DNA from: Diospyros lotus | Lineage: Eukaryota > Streptophyta > Magnoliopsida > Ericales > Ebenaceae | DNA: 64,000 nt | Reading direction: 5' to 3' | Assembly: GCF_014633365.1 (NCBI RefSeq) | Contig: NC_068342.1 | Span: 3,830,622 to 3,894,621 of the forward strand | Shown: positions 14,701-25,293 of the stretch, one piece after another | Position numbering within the stretch: position 1 is the stretch's first letter | Layout: each line of letters opens with the position of its first letter | Made by a program: the position numbers and the translations under genes | Notes under the pieces: model-generated | Database searches by the model: none | What the model saw: only the letters and a program-made list of their open reading frames with translations | Told to the model about the DNA's origin: nothing

Positions 14701-16778
14701 GATTAGAATAATAAGGGTGATCAGTATTTATCTAAATTTTTTGCTTTAAAGCACTTTGTTAGGTTGAATTATTTGTTTATTCCACTTTAGGTTATCACTT
14801 CTCAAAAGTCAATGCGCCAAATGGTGGCACAGTCACCCAGCCAAACTAACAAAAACAGAAAATTATGTGGAAGCTTGGTCTTAGAAACTAGAGAGGGCAA
14901 ACCATATCAGCCACAAAGGTGAAGACAGTCCGAAGCAAGAAAAAGAAAAAGAGGATAAATAATGGAACCATGATAAGAAAGCATAAGAAGAGATAAGCAT
15001 ACTGCACCCATGGCAACAAAATATGTATATCCAATGGAGATATAGTAATCATATTCAATGACTTCAGTTCATTGAAGAAAAGGTTTACCTTGGAAGCTAT
15101 ATCACGGTCAAGTAATTTCGAAGCTGATAAAGATAACTGCACACCAAAGTCAAAATACACTATTAGGCCAATAATTTGTCTTTTCCCTGCATTCACCATT
15201 ATTACTCGAAAAAGATGAACTAATAATAAGCCATTCTTAAACTTTGAAATCAAATGTTACCAGCAACCAACATCACATTTTAAACTCTGAGTCAAAGATC
15301 AGCAATTGGCACGGTGAGACTGAAGATAGAACCCAACAGAGATATAAGAGGTAGTGTGCCAAGATTATGGTCAAAAACCATCAACCTAATAGCATTTTCT
15401 CTGGGGTAACCCTCTAAATCTTAAACAATAAAAAACCCAGCCTTTTTTGTCTTAAAAGTTTGGGCTGTACTGCTTGAATGCTTGAATTGAACAAAACAAA
15501 ATTTAAAAACAAAAAAAAAAACTTTCTCGGTTGAATTCAAGGAGCCCTGCTATGGTCAACGTTCAGAATAGTGTTATTAAAGGCCCAATGCGCAAAAGGG
15601 TATTGTAGTCTAAGGCGTAGGGTGAGATGCGTGCTTGATGAAACTAAGTGCATGCTAACTTTAAAAATATATATATATATATATATATCCTAATTGAAGA
15701 ATAAGATATAAAATGAGTCTTAACTCATAATCATAGTTCTAAAAGGCGCAAAGGGTCTTGGAACCTGAGGCGCACGAGGCAAGGTGCACCTTTCAGAAAA
15801 AAACTCAATATCTTGAAAATCATAAAAAAAACTATTAAATTATCAATAATAACACATACATATCATTAATGATTCATTATCTTCAAATTCTAAACCAACA
15901 TCATCAAAGTTGATTCATTCACCATGCAAATGTTTAAACTAGAAACATCATCAAAGTTTAAACTTAAAGTCTCAAACTCAAATAAGTACCAATTATATAT
16001 CATGCAAAGTTCTAAACAAACATATAAACACTACAAGTCCACAATCAATAAAAAAGTTTTAACCAATCATCATCAAGGAGATCACCAACATCAAAATCAA
16101 TATCTTCATCATCCTCTTCAATCAAGAAAATGTTTTCATTTTGAAAAATGTTATTTTTCTAAATCTGGAATATTAGCGCATTATAAAGAGACATATGAGA
16201 AAATGTTTTAATTTTGAAAAACTATCTCCCGATATTTTGATAGTTAATATTCATTATTGTTAAAATGATTTTTAATGAATTTTTCAAGAAATAGTAGGTA
16301 TGTATTTTGGGGTGGTAAAATCGCTAAATCCTAAGTTTATACTAAAACCTAAATTCTATTTTCTTATTATTATGGATTTTAATTTTTTACATATTTTTAT
16401 TGAATCCAAATGGGAGGTAGTTTCTTATTTACATTTATTTATTAAAGTAAATTGAAGGTAAATATAAATAAAAGAAAATATGAACATTTACTTATTATGT
16501 AAATATGTTGTAATGTATACATGTTGGAACTGAGAAGATGGGAGGAATTGGGCTGCCTAGGTTTTGTCATAGACCAAGGTTGTGGGGGTAATTAGAGCAG
16601 TAGACGGTAGTATTGTAATAACTATGTCTTATAATTCAAATTCCTTCAAGCGGGCGCACGCTGGGCAGTTAGTTACTGTTGCGCCAACTTGTAATTCACC
16701 TATAAATACCAGTTGGTAGAGGATGGGGAATTATGTAAGGATTATTCCACAAATTCCTTTCCCTCATTTTCTCAATTT

Positions 16779-16825
<47 letters not shown>

Positions 16826-19800
16826 CTTTCCCTCCTACCATGTCTCCTTCCCATTTACGGAAGGAACCCTACTGTCAAATTCGAGTTTGACATTTGATAT
16901 CAGAGCCAAGACCTGGAGTTGGTAATGGCTAATGGAACGCACGCTAAACAGTTGGAGAACAGATTGGATGCAATCGAAATTGGATTGCGACACCATTAGG
17001 ATCAGGTAGACGAGAGGATGAAGACGATGGAGTTGGGAATGAGGCACACGTAGGAGGAGATCCACAAAAGTAGATCCGAATACACGGAATCGCTGGATCG
17101 CGCAATGAATGGCATTCGGGAAAAATTCGTGGGACTCAATCAGCAATTGATGGCAGCTTTGAGCATGTTTGCGAGGCAGCCGAATGTCAATTTGCCAATG
17201 AATTTTCCCCCAAGATCGTCATCCTCACCCATCCTGACTTCACCAACATACAGTCCGTGACACCTAGATCCAAGATGTGGTGGAGATCCAGCTGAATTCG
17301 GAGAAGGTATGAATTACCGGAACTAGGGAGAGGCCTATCCACCCAATCCGGGTCCACGAATGAAGATCCCAATTTTTGATCGGGATAAGCCGAGGTGGTG
17401 GGTACGCAGATGTGAACGAGTATTCTACTAGCATTGTGTCACCAAAGGGGATAAGGTATGTTTGGCTGCATCATACTTAGATGATGTGGCAGATGCTTGG
17501 TTCCAAACTTGGAGCCATGGGAAGGGGGATTTGAGTTGGCCGGAGTTCGTAAGCCAATTGTGCCGAAGATTTGGGCAGAAAAACCGATCTGATGTCATTG
17601 AGGAGTTTAACAAATTGAAACAAAAGGGCACGGTGGAGGAATATCAAACTAGATTTGAGGAGTTAAGGGCCTTACTCTCATTGTCTCATCCATATCTAGA
17701 TGAGGAGTATTTTGTTTCAAGTTTTATCAGTGGGTTGGAGGAGTTAATTAGGCCTACAGTTAAGATGTTGTTTCCCACCACAGTGGCCCAAGCAGCTGAA
17801 CAAGCTTACCTGCACAAGCTATCGATGGAAACCTTTGCGAGGAGGCATAGGCTATCATCCAAAAACAACCGAGAGGAGCACAACCTTAGGGCGTATCCCA
17901 GGGGTAATACTTCCCAATGGCAGATGGGAGGATCCATGGGAAAGACCAGTCAGCCTATCTTACAGCCCAAGAATCTGTCGGAAGATCAAAAGAGACAATT
18001 AGGCCTATGTCTTCATTGTGGAGAGAAGTATGGGTAGGCCAAAATTGAAGCGATGAAGAGTTGGCCACGACCAAGAACATTGAAAGAGCTGCGGGGTTTC
18101 CTAGGCCTGACTGGATATTATAGAAGGTTTATAAGAGGCTATGGGGTGATTACCAAGACGCTGACTAATCTCTTAAAGAAGAACAGTTTCAATTGGGGTC
18201 CAGAAGCAAAGGAATCATTTGAATCTCTCAAGGCAGCCATGACTCAGGCCCCAACTTTAGCCCTCCCATATTTCTCCAAGGAGTTTGTCCTAGAAACAGA
18301 TGCATGTGATACTAGAATAGGGGCTGTGGCGTTTCTAAGCCAATCATTGGCTTCACGCCACTTGGGACTCAGCATCTATGACAAAGAGCTACTAGCAGTT
18401 CTAATAGCAGTGGAAAAATGGAGATACTATTTAGAGGGCAAGAAATTCACCATTAAGACCGACCACGAGAGCCTTAAATTCTTAACCCACCAAAGAGTGC
18501 ATAATCAATTACAGAGAAAGGGAATCACTAAGCTCATGGGCTTTGACTTCGTTATCCTTTATCGACAAGGAAAAGAGAACAGAGCAACCGATGCTCTGTC
18601 TAGGAGGGATGGCTTAGCATCTTGCCTTGCCATTTCAGCGTTAGTTCCGGACTAGGTGCAGGATATAGCCCACAACTATGATCAGACTCCTTGGATTCGA
18701 GATTTAATCACCAAGATAGCAGTAAGTACCATTACTGACCCAAACTATCAATTAAAAGGGGGACTGCTGAGGTTCCACAACAGGGTCGTTATTGGGGATG
18801 ACAACCAGCTGAAACAGAAGATCCTACAGAGCCTGCATGACTCTCCCATTGGGGGTCATTCCGGACTCAACGTCACTTACCAGCGGGTCAGACAACTCCT
18901 TTACTGGAAGGGATTAAAAAGAGACGTGAACTGGTTTATCCTGGCATGCAGTACATGTTAAAGGTGCAAACATGAGCAAATACCCTACCAGGCCTCCTAC
19001 AATCGTTGGAAATACCTTTGCAAGGTTGGGAATTGATTTCAATGGACTTTGTGGAAGGGTTACCAAAATCTGAGGGAGCCGACACTCTTTTGGTGGTGGT
19101 AGACAAATTGACAAAATTTAGCCATTTCCTCACATTGGCTCATCCGTTCACAGCGACTGAAGTAGCTAGGAAGTTGATGGATACAGTCTTTAAGATTCAT
19201 GGCTTACCTAAAGCGGTTGTATCCGATCGTGACAAGGTCTTTACCAGCCAATTCTGGAAGACCTTATTCCAAGGGCTAGGCATCAAACTGCACATCTCTT
19301 CAACATACCATCCCGAAACGGATGGGTAGACGGAAAGATTTAATTAGTGCCTCAAAACCTATCTAAGATGCCTATGTATCTCCAAACCCAGAAGCTAGAG
19401 TCGGTGGGTGGCTTTGGCACAATTGTGGTATAACACCAACTACCATACCGCACACAAACGTACCCCTTTTGAAGCTCTGTTCGAGTATTTACCCCTCATT
19501 ATTCTGGCGGTAATGCAGTACCCCCCATCGAAATGTCTGTTGACCTGTACCTGAAGGACCGACAAGAAGCTCTCCACACCATTAAGCACGAACTGACCTT
19601 AGCTAGTCAAAGAATAAAGCAGTTGGCAGATGAGCATAGAATGGAAAAGTAGTTTGAAGAAGGAGATGAGGTTTATTTGAAAGTCAGAAGGTTCCAACAG
19701 CATTTGTTTTGCAAAGGGCCCATATCTAAGCTCAGCCCCAAGTTCTACGGGCCATTCAAAATTCTAGCTAAGGTAGGACCGGTAGCTTACCGCCTATAGC

Positions 19801-22252
19801 TCCCGGAAGGAGTAGGTCTGCACCCCGTCTTCCACGTTTCGCTCTTGAAGAAACCGATCGACCTTACAGAGCTCACCAGTAGAACGCTGCCAACCCTACT
19901 GGAAGCCATAGCAGAGATAGGTGAACCCTTGGCAGTGTTGGACAAACGCGTGACATACAACGAGATTGCTCCATTAACTCAAGTCCTGGTACAATGGTCA
20001 CACCTCCATTCGAACAACACGACATGGGAGTATCTTCCCGACCTCCTACAACGATTTCCAAGAAGTTCCAGCCTCCTTTAATTCCTTGGGGACAAGAAAT
20101 ATTTTAAGGGAGGGAAAATTGTCATAGACCAAGGGTATGGGGGTAATTAGAGCAGTAGATGGCAGTATTGTAATAACTATGTAAAGGAATAATTCAAATT
20201 CCTTCAAGCGGGTGCGCGCTGGGCAATTAGTTACTGCCGCACCAACTTGTAATTCACCTATAAATACCAGCTAGTAGAGGATGGGGAATTATGTGAGGAT
20301 TATTCCACAAATTCCTTTCCCTCCCTTTCTCAATTCGCTTTCGTTCTCTCTCTCTCTTCCGTTCTAATTCTTGATTTCTCTCTCTCTCTTTATCTCAATC
20401 TTTCCCTCCTACCATATCTCCTTCCCATTTACGAAAGGAACCCTACTGTCAGATCCAAGTCTGACAAGTTTTAATTAAAACCTATGTTTCATACCTAGGT
20501 TTCATGAGACGTACCTCTCACCTCGACACCTCACCGTGCAAAGTGTGCGCCTCATTGAAATTGCCTCGTCTCGACCCTGGCGAGGCGCTGAACTAGTGCC
20601 TTAAGGCACTTTGCGTCTAGGCACGCCTTTAACAACTATGCTCCTAATTACATATTCACAAGCATGTTATCAAGGAAATTAAAAAATTCAGCATATATTA
20701 ATGAAAAAATAATAAAAAATACAAAAAGATGTAATTTAAAAGTCTTTAAATCAACTTAAATTAAATCTTAAAACAATTTATAAGTCTTAAATCTTAATTA
20801 AGATTAACTAATTATGCATTTTAAATAATCTAAAAATCATTCTTATCATCAAGATCAAACATTTCTATACTTTCATCATTAGAACCATCATCTCTAATAT
20901 TTTCTTCCACATCATCTCCCTCTCCATCTTCATCTAGTTCAAATTCAATTGTAGCATTTGAAGTAGTACCCCTTTTATTCATTATCAAATTTATAGTTGA
21001 AACAATAAATTTAAACAATAATAAATAATAAAATAAAAACTTAAAAAGTAATTAAAAAAAGTCCAGATACACCTAAACCCAAGGCGCCTTGGGCCTAGGC
21101 GCGCTAGTTAGCACTGGTTTAGAACTTGTATTGGCCCATCAAACCATACGTATAGAAGAATAATTAGTATTAAATGATTGGTTTCCATCAAATTTGTTAG
21201 GATTTTTAATGAGAAATCCTAATTAGTCTTAAAGATTATTTCAAATTCCTAATATTTGTTTCATGTTTAGTGTGTAATCCTATTTACTAGTCATTTGTTA
21301 ATTGTTACTAGACAAGAAAACCTTAACCTTGGTGAACAAGAAAACTAGTCTATAAATAAGATACTTAATTTGTTATTCAAAGTATGTAAATCACTTGTGA
21401 GAGACTAGTAAAAGATAGGAATTGAGTGTAATTAGGACTTGATGGATTTAGAGAGAGAATATTGAACTTTGTAGTTGTAAACTTTATTATATAGTGATAT
21501 TTTTCTCTATTATCTTGACGACCATGATTTTTTTTTTTTTTTAATTTTCCACATCAAAATCTCTTGTGTTTCAATTTTTGTTTCTCATATCTCGTTATTC
21601 AACAGGATTGAAAGCATCTCTCAAGATATTGGGCCCCAGCATAAGCATCACTGTTTCTAAAATCCAAGTTGATAATGCCAATTGCATAGATGTTGGAAAT
21701 TGCCGTGGCCATTCCAAACAGTACAGGGAATTTAAGAATATGACTTTCGTAGTTCGAGGAAGGAATCTGTTATCACTTGATGCTAAAGAGTAAAGACGAA
21801 GGAACTCGAAATCTTAACTTTTCTTTTGGTCAAACAACGGTCTCTCCTCATATTAGTTGAACAATTTTTTTTCCTGGAAAACAAATTGATGCCAAACGTA
21901 CTGTACTCGATTCTATTCCACCGCTTGCAAGATGAAAAAGAAAGAAGAAGCCGCAAAAAGCCCCAGGTGATGGTATGATAATACTAGGATGACACAGAAG
22001 TACAATTTTCGCCAAGCGTGAGTCCTTTCTCCTTTTCTATGCATCCAATTCGACCACAAAATAAAATAAAAATAAAAAGAAAGAAAATACCTCAATCTGG
22101 GCATAAAGGGAGTGAAGGCCCTTGGACCTAAAGAAAAGATGGGCGGCGTCATTGCCGCCGGCATTGCCGCTAATTGCGGTTTGGTGGCTGCTCCGCTGGG
22201 CCCCCCCGACTGCCTGTTGCCCACCCTTCACATCAGAAAAACAGTTCCCCAT
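2714..22252 (-). CDS. BON1: BONZAI-type copine, calcium-dependent phospholipid-binding protein, 16 exons
   Basis: Copines of the BONZAI group act at the plant plasma membrane in calcium signalling, growth homeostasis and repression of NLR immunity. Exons (minus, in order): 22091-22252, 15089-15136, 14238-14386, 14096-14144, 13312-13368, 12736-12915, 12525-12659, 6698-6759, 6455-6554, 6253-6367, 6054-6130, 5208-5345, 4734-4898, 4539-4652, 4297-4393, 2714-2850. Together they give 1785 bp, 594 aa, with every junction GT-AG and in phase. The protein starts MGNCFSDV, a Gly2 myristoylation signal. C2A covers about residues 54-190 ([15 protein letters not shown]), C2B about 200-340 (SDPFLRI, CFDFNN), and the copine/VWA domain about 340-570 (VAVDFTASNGNP as the [24 protein letters not shown]). 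It ends HDHHPYGV. The start is chosen from the myristoyl motif. The paralogue (BON1, 2 or 3) is not resolved. Introns 1 and 7 are swollen by transposons; exons are undamaged. Confidence 0.96.
2851..4296 (-). other. BONZAI intron 15 with a GC-richer foreign-looking block
   Basis: Intron between the last two exons. Bases about 2940-3480 are clearly less AT-rich than the rest. They include a TATA-like ctatttatag near 3251 and, near 3453, CCCTCTGACACCA, which is the reverse complement of a tRNA-primer-like site. This could be a solo LTR or retrotransposon remnant, but I found no matching second LTR or target duplication. The ORF at 3047-3277 is not recognisable. Confidence 0.35.
5346..6053 (-). 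other. BONZAI intron 11, no recognisable content
   Basis: About 700 bases of AT-rich intron between the exon ending AYQQ and the exon starting AIMEVGEV. Short ORFs here are chance. I see no transposon ends. Confidence 0.6.
6922..7148 (+). repeat. 5' LTR of the Copia element
   Basis: 227 bp, matching 12099-12380 apart from the tandem duplication in the other copy. It is followed at once by the tRNA-Met primer-binding site. Confidence 0.93.
7438..7772 (-). mobile_element. TRIM (miniature terminal-repeat retrotransposon) nested in the Copia gag
   Basis: Two direct repeats of about 116 bp (7438-7553 and 7657-7772) flank 103 bp of non-coding DNA. On the minus strand each repeat begins TGTTAAGAATCC and ends AACTTCTCACA, so TG...CA. 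The complement of a tRNA-Met primer site, GCTCTGATACCA (7645-7656), abuts the right repeat. A C-run (7554-7562), the complement of a polypurine tract, abuts the left one. The target duplication CTACT is exact (7433-7437 and 7773-7777). Removing the insert restores the Copia gag reading frame across the join. The repeats differ at roughly a tenth of sites, so it is not very young. It has no coding capacity and needs enzymes from another element. Confidence 0.93.
7773..12090 (+). pseudogene. Copia gag-pol remnant
   Basis: Broken by many stops and frameshifts. GAG is near 7773-8700 (start of the gag ORF is just upstream of the TRIM) with a CX2CX4HX4C zinc knuckle near 8493-8534. Protease core DLGAFDHM is near 8757. 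Integrase with the H/H/C/C zinc motif and SDIWGP lies at 9077-9388. Reverse transcriptase lies at about 10700-11614 ([18 protein letters not shown], then YADNIIMTG). RNase H is near 11650-11880 ([14 protein letters not shown]). The RT catalytic box normally ends in two aspartates; here the second is Asn, which alone would kill activity. The longest open stretch is 10838-11614. Confidence 0.9.
12099..12380 (+). repeat. 3' LTR of the Copia element
   Basis: 282 bp. It has the same ends as the 5' LTR plus an internal tandem duplication of roughly 55 bp. The ATAAG target duplication follows. Confidence 0.93.
16565..16892 (+). repeat. 5' LTR of chromovirus, with long CT microsatellite
   Basis: 328 bp. 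It holds an uninterrupted CT repeat at about 16781-16822. The 3' LTR has an interrupted version, so the microsatellite expanded or was purified after insertion. Confidence 0.9.
17462..18037 (+). pseudogene. Chromovirus GAG fragment
   Basis: 191 codons, with the retrotransposon gag core ([30 protein letters not shown], then [15 protein letters not shown]). It ends inside the zinc knuckle (CLHCGEKYG), where the expected His and last Cys are lost. The coding sequence upstream, from about 16925, is interrupted by stops. The jump from the knuckle to the RNase H region marks the internal deletion junction near 18038. Confidence 0.88.
18053..20081 (+). pseudogene. Chromovirus RNase H-integrase-chromodomain remnant
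   Basis: It begins at the RT tail ([17 protein letters not shown]). RNase H follows ([12 protein letters not shown], then [10 protein letters not shown]) at about 18053-18655. The integrase zinc motif and core follow at about 18800-19400 ([41 protein letters not shown]). A C-terminal chromodomain is at about 19925-20060 ([17 protein letters not shown]), which directs chromoviruses to particular chromatin. Several in-frame stops (for example at 18653, 18958 and 19327) break it. Confidence 0.88.
20120..20466 (+). repeat. 3' LTR of chromovirus
   Basis: 347 bp, the same ends and TATA box as the 5' LTR. Several substitutions separate the copies, so it is an older insertion than the Athila element. 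Confidence 0.9.
21195..21604 (+). mobile_element. Probable Copia solo LTR in BONZAI intron 1
   Basis: It starts TGTTAGGATTTTTAATGAG and ends CTCGTTATTCAACA. It has a CTATAAATAAGATAC promoter near 21350 and the TCTTGTGTTTC...TTGTTTCTC tail common in plant Copia LTRs. No primer site or partner LTR follows. The flanks (AAATT and GGATT) do not match well, so the limits are uncertain. Confidence 0.45.
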
Positions 22253-22298
22253 CTCTCCTCCCTCTCTACTTTACTTCTGCCGGTCCTCTTTTTCCGAC

Positions 22299-22336
<38 letters not shown>

Positions 22337-22900
22337 CTATCTGTGCGAAGTTCTCTTTATTTGTAACGAAGTCAACAATATTCGCTGCTGTGTCCGCGAT
22401 CAGTCACGTATGACAAACAACAGAGAGCAGGAAACCGTGACGGGGTTCTGCCAAATGGCTTGCTCTTATCGACTCTCCTGCCCCCCTTAAATCGTGCCGC
22501 GTCGCCGCAGCTTCTTCGTTCGAACCGATCAATTTCCGGGCAACCGAACCGATCTTCGCCATGAAAGAGGAAAGAAAAAGCGGAAAGACAACCAACCCCC
22601 ACTCATAAATCATAATAATGGTCCTCCTTAAACAAAGAAAGGAAACTCTATTATTAGGTTTCTGGTGTTTGATTGATTCTTGGGATGCAGGCACAGTACT
22701 TTCCTTGGGATGCCCGAGAGTTTCCTTTTTTGGCTATTTGAGAGAGACAATTCATCCTCGTACGAACCAACTTCATAGATTTGATTTGCACACAAGTTTC
22801 TCCATATTCACATCACCACCCCCCAAGATTTGCACGCAAGTTTCTCTACATCTACATCAAAGTAGTAACCATATTCAAACAATTGACTGCGTTTTTCTAT
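22253..22900 (-). promoter_or_regulatory. BONZAI 5' UTR and promoter region
   Basis: Immediately upstream of the start codon on the minus strand. It contains a pyrimidine-rich leader with a CT/GA microsatellite at about 22300-22334, a common feature of plant 5' UTRs. GC content is higher than in the flanking intergenic DNA. The exact transcription start cannot be fixed by eye. Confidence 0.5.
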
Positions 22901-23128
22901 AAATAAATTTATGACCTTTGAAATATGTTACCAAATGAAATTGCAATGACTTTGCATATAAATTTTACATATATATATATATATATCTATATGTGTGCAT
23001 GTTATTATAACGCACATTTACGAAATTTTATTAATAAAGTACTTTTTAAAAGATACATTTTATGCGTTTTTAAAAAAATAAAAATCAACTATATTAAGAA
23101 GATTTAAACTTATCATCTCGAGATAATA

Positions 23129-23287
23129 GTAATGCTATGTTACCCACTGACGAGTAACATAACATTTGCCTGTCAGTGAGGCGGCGTGGACCATGCACGT
23201 GAAGCTCGCCTCTGCACATGGGGCCCACGCCCCCTCATTATCGGACAAATGTTATGTTGCCCGTCAATAGACAACATAGCATTCCTG
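23129..23287. mobile_element. MITE of about 159 bp with long inverted repeats
   Basis: The left arm (from AATGCTATGTTACCC to GTAACATAACATTTG) and the right arm (ACAAATGTTATGTTGCC to CAACATAGCATT) pair over about 38 bp. CTCGAGATAATA occurs directly on both sides (23117-23128 and 23288-23299), an exact target duplication of up to 12 bp, long even for Mutator-type elements. The centre is GC-rich. Confidence 0.8.
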
Positions 23288-23978
23288 CTCGAGATAATAA
23301 TAATATGTTAATTTAATATTTACAAGATATACATGACTAATAGATTAGTTGCCTCTTAGAGGTGTTATCTCATATTATAAGATATTTAAATTTCTAACAT
23401 TAGTGTATACATATATATATATATAAGATTAATTATTTTCAACCCGAATAGTAGTTACTTATTTTTTACCATCTCTATGTAATGTTTTAAATAATTTTAA
23501 TAACTCTTTGTTATTATAGTCCAAACTATAATAAATTAATTCATAGAGGCAGGTTACTTGTATAACATGTCATTCAACTACTTATTTTGATTTGCAGAAA
23601 ATTGGTGGATTTCCAAAGTTAGGTTACCCACATATATGGAGCAGATACAACAAGAACTCATCCATCCCAAGAGAAAGTCATTTAAAATAACATACATATA
23701 TATATATGCTATTTATACATTTAATTTTAATATTTAAGGTAATATTTATGTATTAATATATTGTATTATATATCATATTAATACAAAATGTATAATATAT
23801 AATATATTAATATAGAGTGTCACTTTAAATCTCAAAAATACTCTCTTTCCTCTCTTTTCCATCCATGATTATAGAAAAATAAAAAAATACTAGTGATGTT
23901 GATAACCATCGATAACAATAACCAAATTTAGAGACAGGAAAGACAAAAGAAAAAAAAGACTAACAACTAATTGACTAA

Positions 23979-24871
23979 GGAGGCGTTTGTTAAAATGAGC
24001 GAGATAAGAGATATCAAGATAAGTTTAGAATACTTTTCAGATCAAGATAAGGTTAGAAAGTATTCTAAAATTTCTATTAAATTATTTGTTAAATTTTTTA
24101 GAATTCACTAATATTGTATTTTTTTTTCTATGTGTTTGTTAATACATATGATAAGTACTAAGATAAGAGTTTTTTTTTTATCAAAATATCCCTATTACCA
24201 AATTCATTTAAAATTATTTGTTAACATCAACAACAAATTTATGATTAAAATAGTATTTTATGATTAATATGAATTGTCAAAAAAATAAAAAAAAATATTT
24301 TATTTTCTAAATCCATATTCAAAAATAGATTTAAAAAGAGTTAAAAAGTAGAAATAATTATTGTTGGAATTACAATAATTCCACCTAGATAATAAAAAAT
24401 GGACAAAACATATTTTCATAATAGATAATAAAATATAAAATTAAATAAAATAATTTAAAAATTAGTAAAAGAAATTGTATTAGTTGATAAAATATATATA
24501 AAGAGAGAAATTTAAATTTTAAAAATTGTCAAAATATATGATAATTTAAAATTTTATTAAATAATATTAATTATAAAACTTAAATGAATAAGTTCTTTTA
24601 ATAAATTAAAAATTTTAAAATATATTAAATGACATTAACTATCCTACAAGAGGCATATAGATAATTGAGACTTATCTGAAAAATGTAAAATAAATTTATT
24701 TGAGGAGAAATGTCAAATAAATTTATCTTAAAAGAAGGAGATAAAATGTCACGTGAAATCTTTTTCGAAAATAAGCAGATAAGTTTAACAAAGACGTTGA
24801 AATGACCAAACATCTGAAATGCTTCTCATATTTGACATTTTCTCTCTCTTATCTTGGTTAACAAACACCCC
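23979..24871. mobile_element. Tourist/Harbinger-like MITE, about 0.9 kb
   Basis: The left end GGAGGCGTTTGTTAA and the complement of the right end (GGGGTGTTTGTTAACC) are inverted repeats, followed inward by similar AGATAAGAGA blocks. The tip is flanked by TAA on the left and TTA on the right, close to the TWA duplication of PIF/Harbinger elements. The interior is very AT-rich with no transposase. Confidence 0.6.
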
Positions 24872-25293
24872 TTAAAAAAAAAAATCAATGACTTATAGTT
24901 GTAGTCTTTGCCTAACTATCATGATGTTGCCAACACCCCTTGGTATCGCCTATTTCCTTCCTTGCCCAATCTATTTCCCTCCCAAGCTTCATCTTCCATT
25001 ACGACACCACTTGTCTTTATCTATTGCCACCGCCAACAATCAACAATGTGAAAACCCGTCTCTTAATTAGAGCTCCCACTAGCACAAAGGATTCGTGAAA
25101 GTCATTAATGGTAATGAACCAGAACAACTTATAATAACAACCATTACCATGCTATAAAATTCCATTGGAAACGATATGGTGCAGCGATTCCCAAAGTCCT
25201 TTTACAAAACTAGTTTGTACACCTATACAGGACTATATTTACTAAACATATACATATAAGTTAACCATACAAAATAATCTAACTCTTTCTTGG

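Larger units (their letters stand above)
16565..20466 (+). mobile_element. Ty3/gypsy chromovirus with protease and RT deleted
   Basis: LTRs are 16565-16892 and 20120-20466, starting TGTCATAGACC and ending in TGACA, with a tataaata promoter. A tRNA-Met-type primer site (GATATCAGAGCC, slightly decayed) follows the 5' LTR. The polypurine tract AAGGGAGGGAAAAT (20106-20119) precedes the 3' LTR. Likely target duplication: GGTTT and AGTTT, one mismatch. The coding region runs GAG, RNase H, integrase, chromodomain. Protease and almost all of RT are missing, so the copy is non-autonomous. Confidence 0.9.
15732..20640. mobile_element. Inner hAT-like DNA element containing the chromovirus
   Basis: The left end CATAGTTCTAAAAGGCGC and the complement of the right end (CATAGTTGTTAAAGGCG) form a roughly 17-bp inverted repeat. 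Flanks CTCATAAT (15724-15731) and CTCCTAAT (20641-20648) are an 8-bp target duplication with one mismatch, as expected for hAT elements. Without the retrotransposon it is about 1 kb. On the minus strand near 16060-16130 an acidic stretch ([19 protein letters not shown]) looks like a decayed coding end. Part of it (about 16138-16520) recurs inverted at 26385-26745. Confidence 0.65.
15569..21116. mobile_element. Outer hAT-like DNA element, split by later insertions
   Basis: The left end TAGTGTTATTAAAGGCCC and the complement of the right end (CAGTGCTAACTAGCGCGCC) are imperfect terminal inverted repeats with a hAT-like CAGTG/TAGTG tip. Flanks give a near-perfect 8-bp target duplication: GTTCAGAA (15561-15568) and GTTTAGAA (21117-21124). 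Without the nested elements it is only about 640 bp, so it is non-autonomous. A very acidic 61-residue minus ORF (20830-21018) might be the tail of a lost transposase; that is a guess. Confidence 0.65.

Noticed and set aside
21566..21793. ORF with a passage resembling a structured protein ([16 protein letters not shown])
   Set aside because: I could not place it in any family, and it straddles the end of a solo-LTR-like sequence; no splice signals supported an exon.
22618..22902. 94-codon plus ORF upstream of BONZAI
   Set aside because: No domain, and it overlaps the likely promoter; treated as chance.
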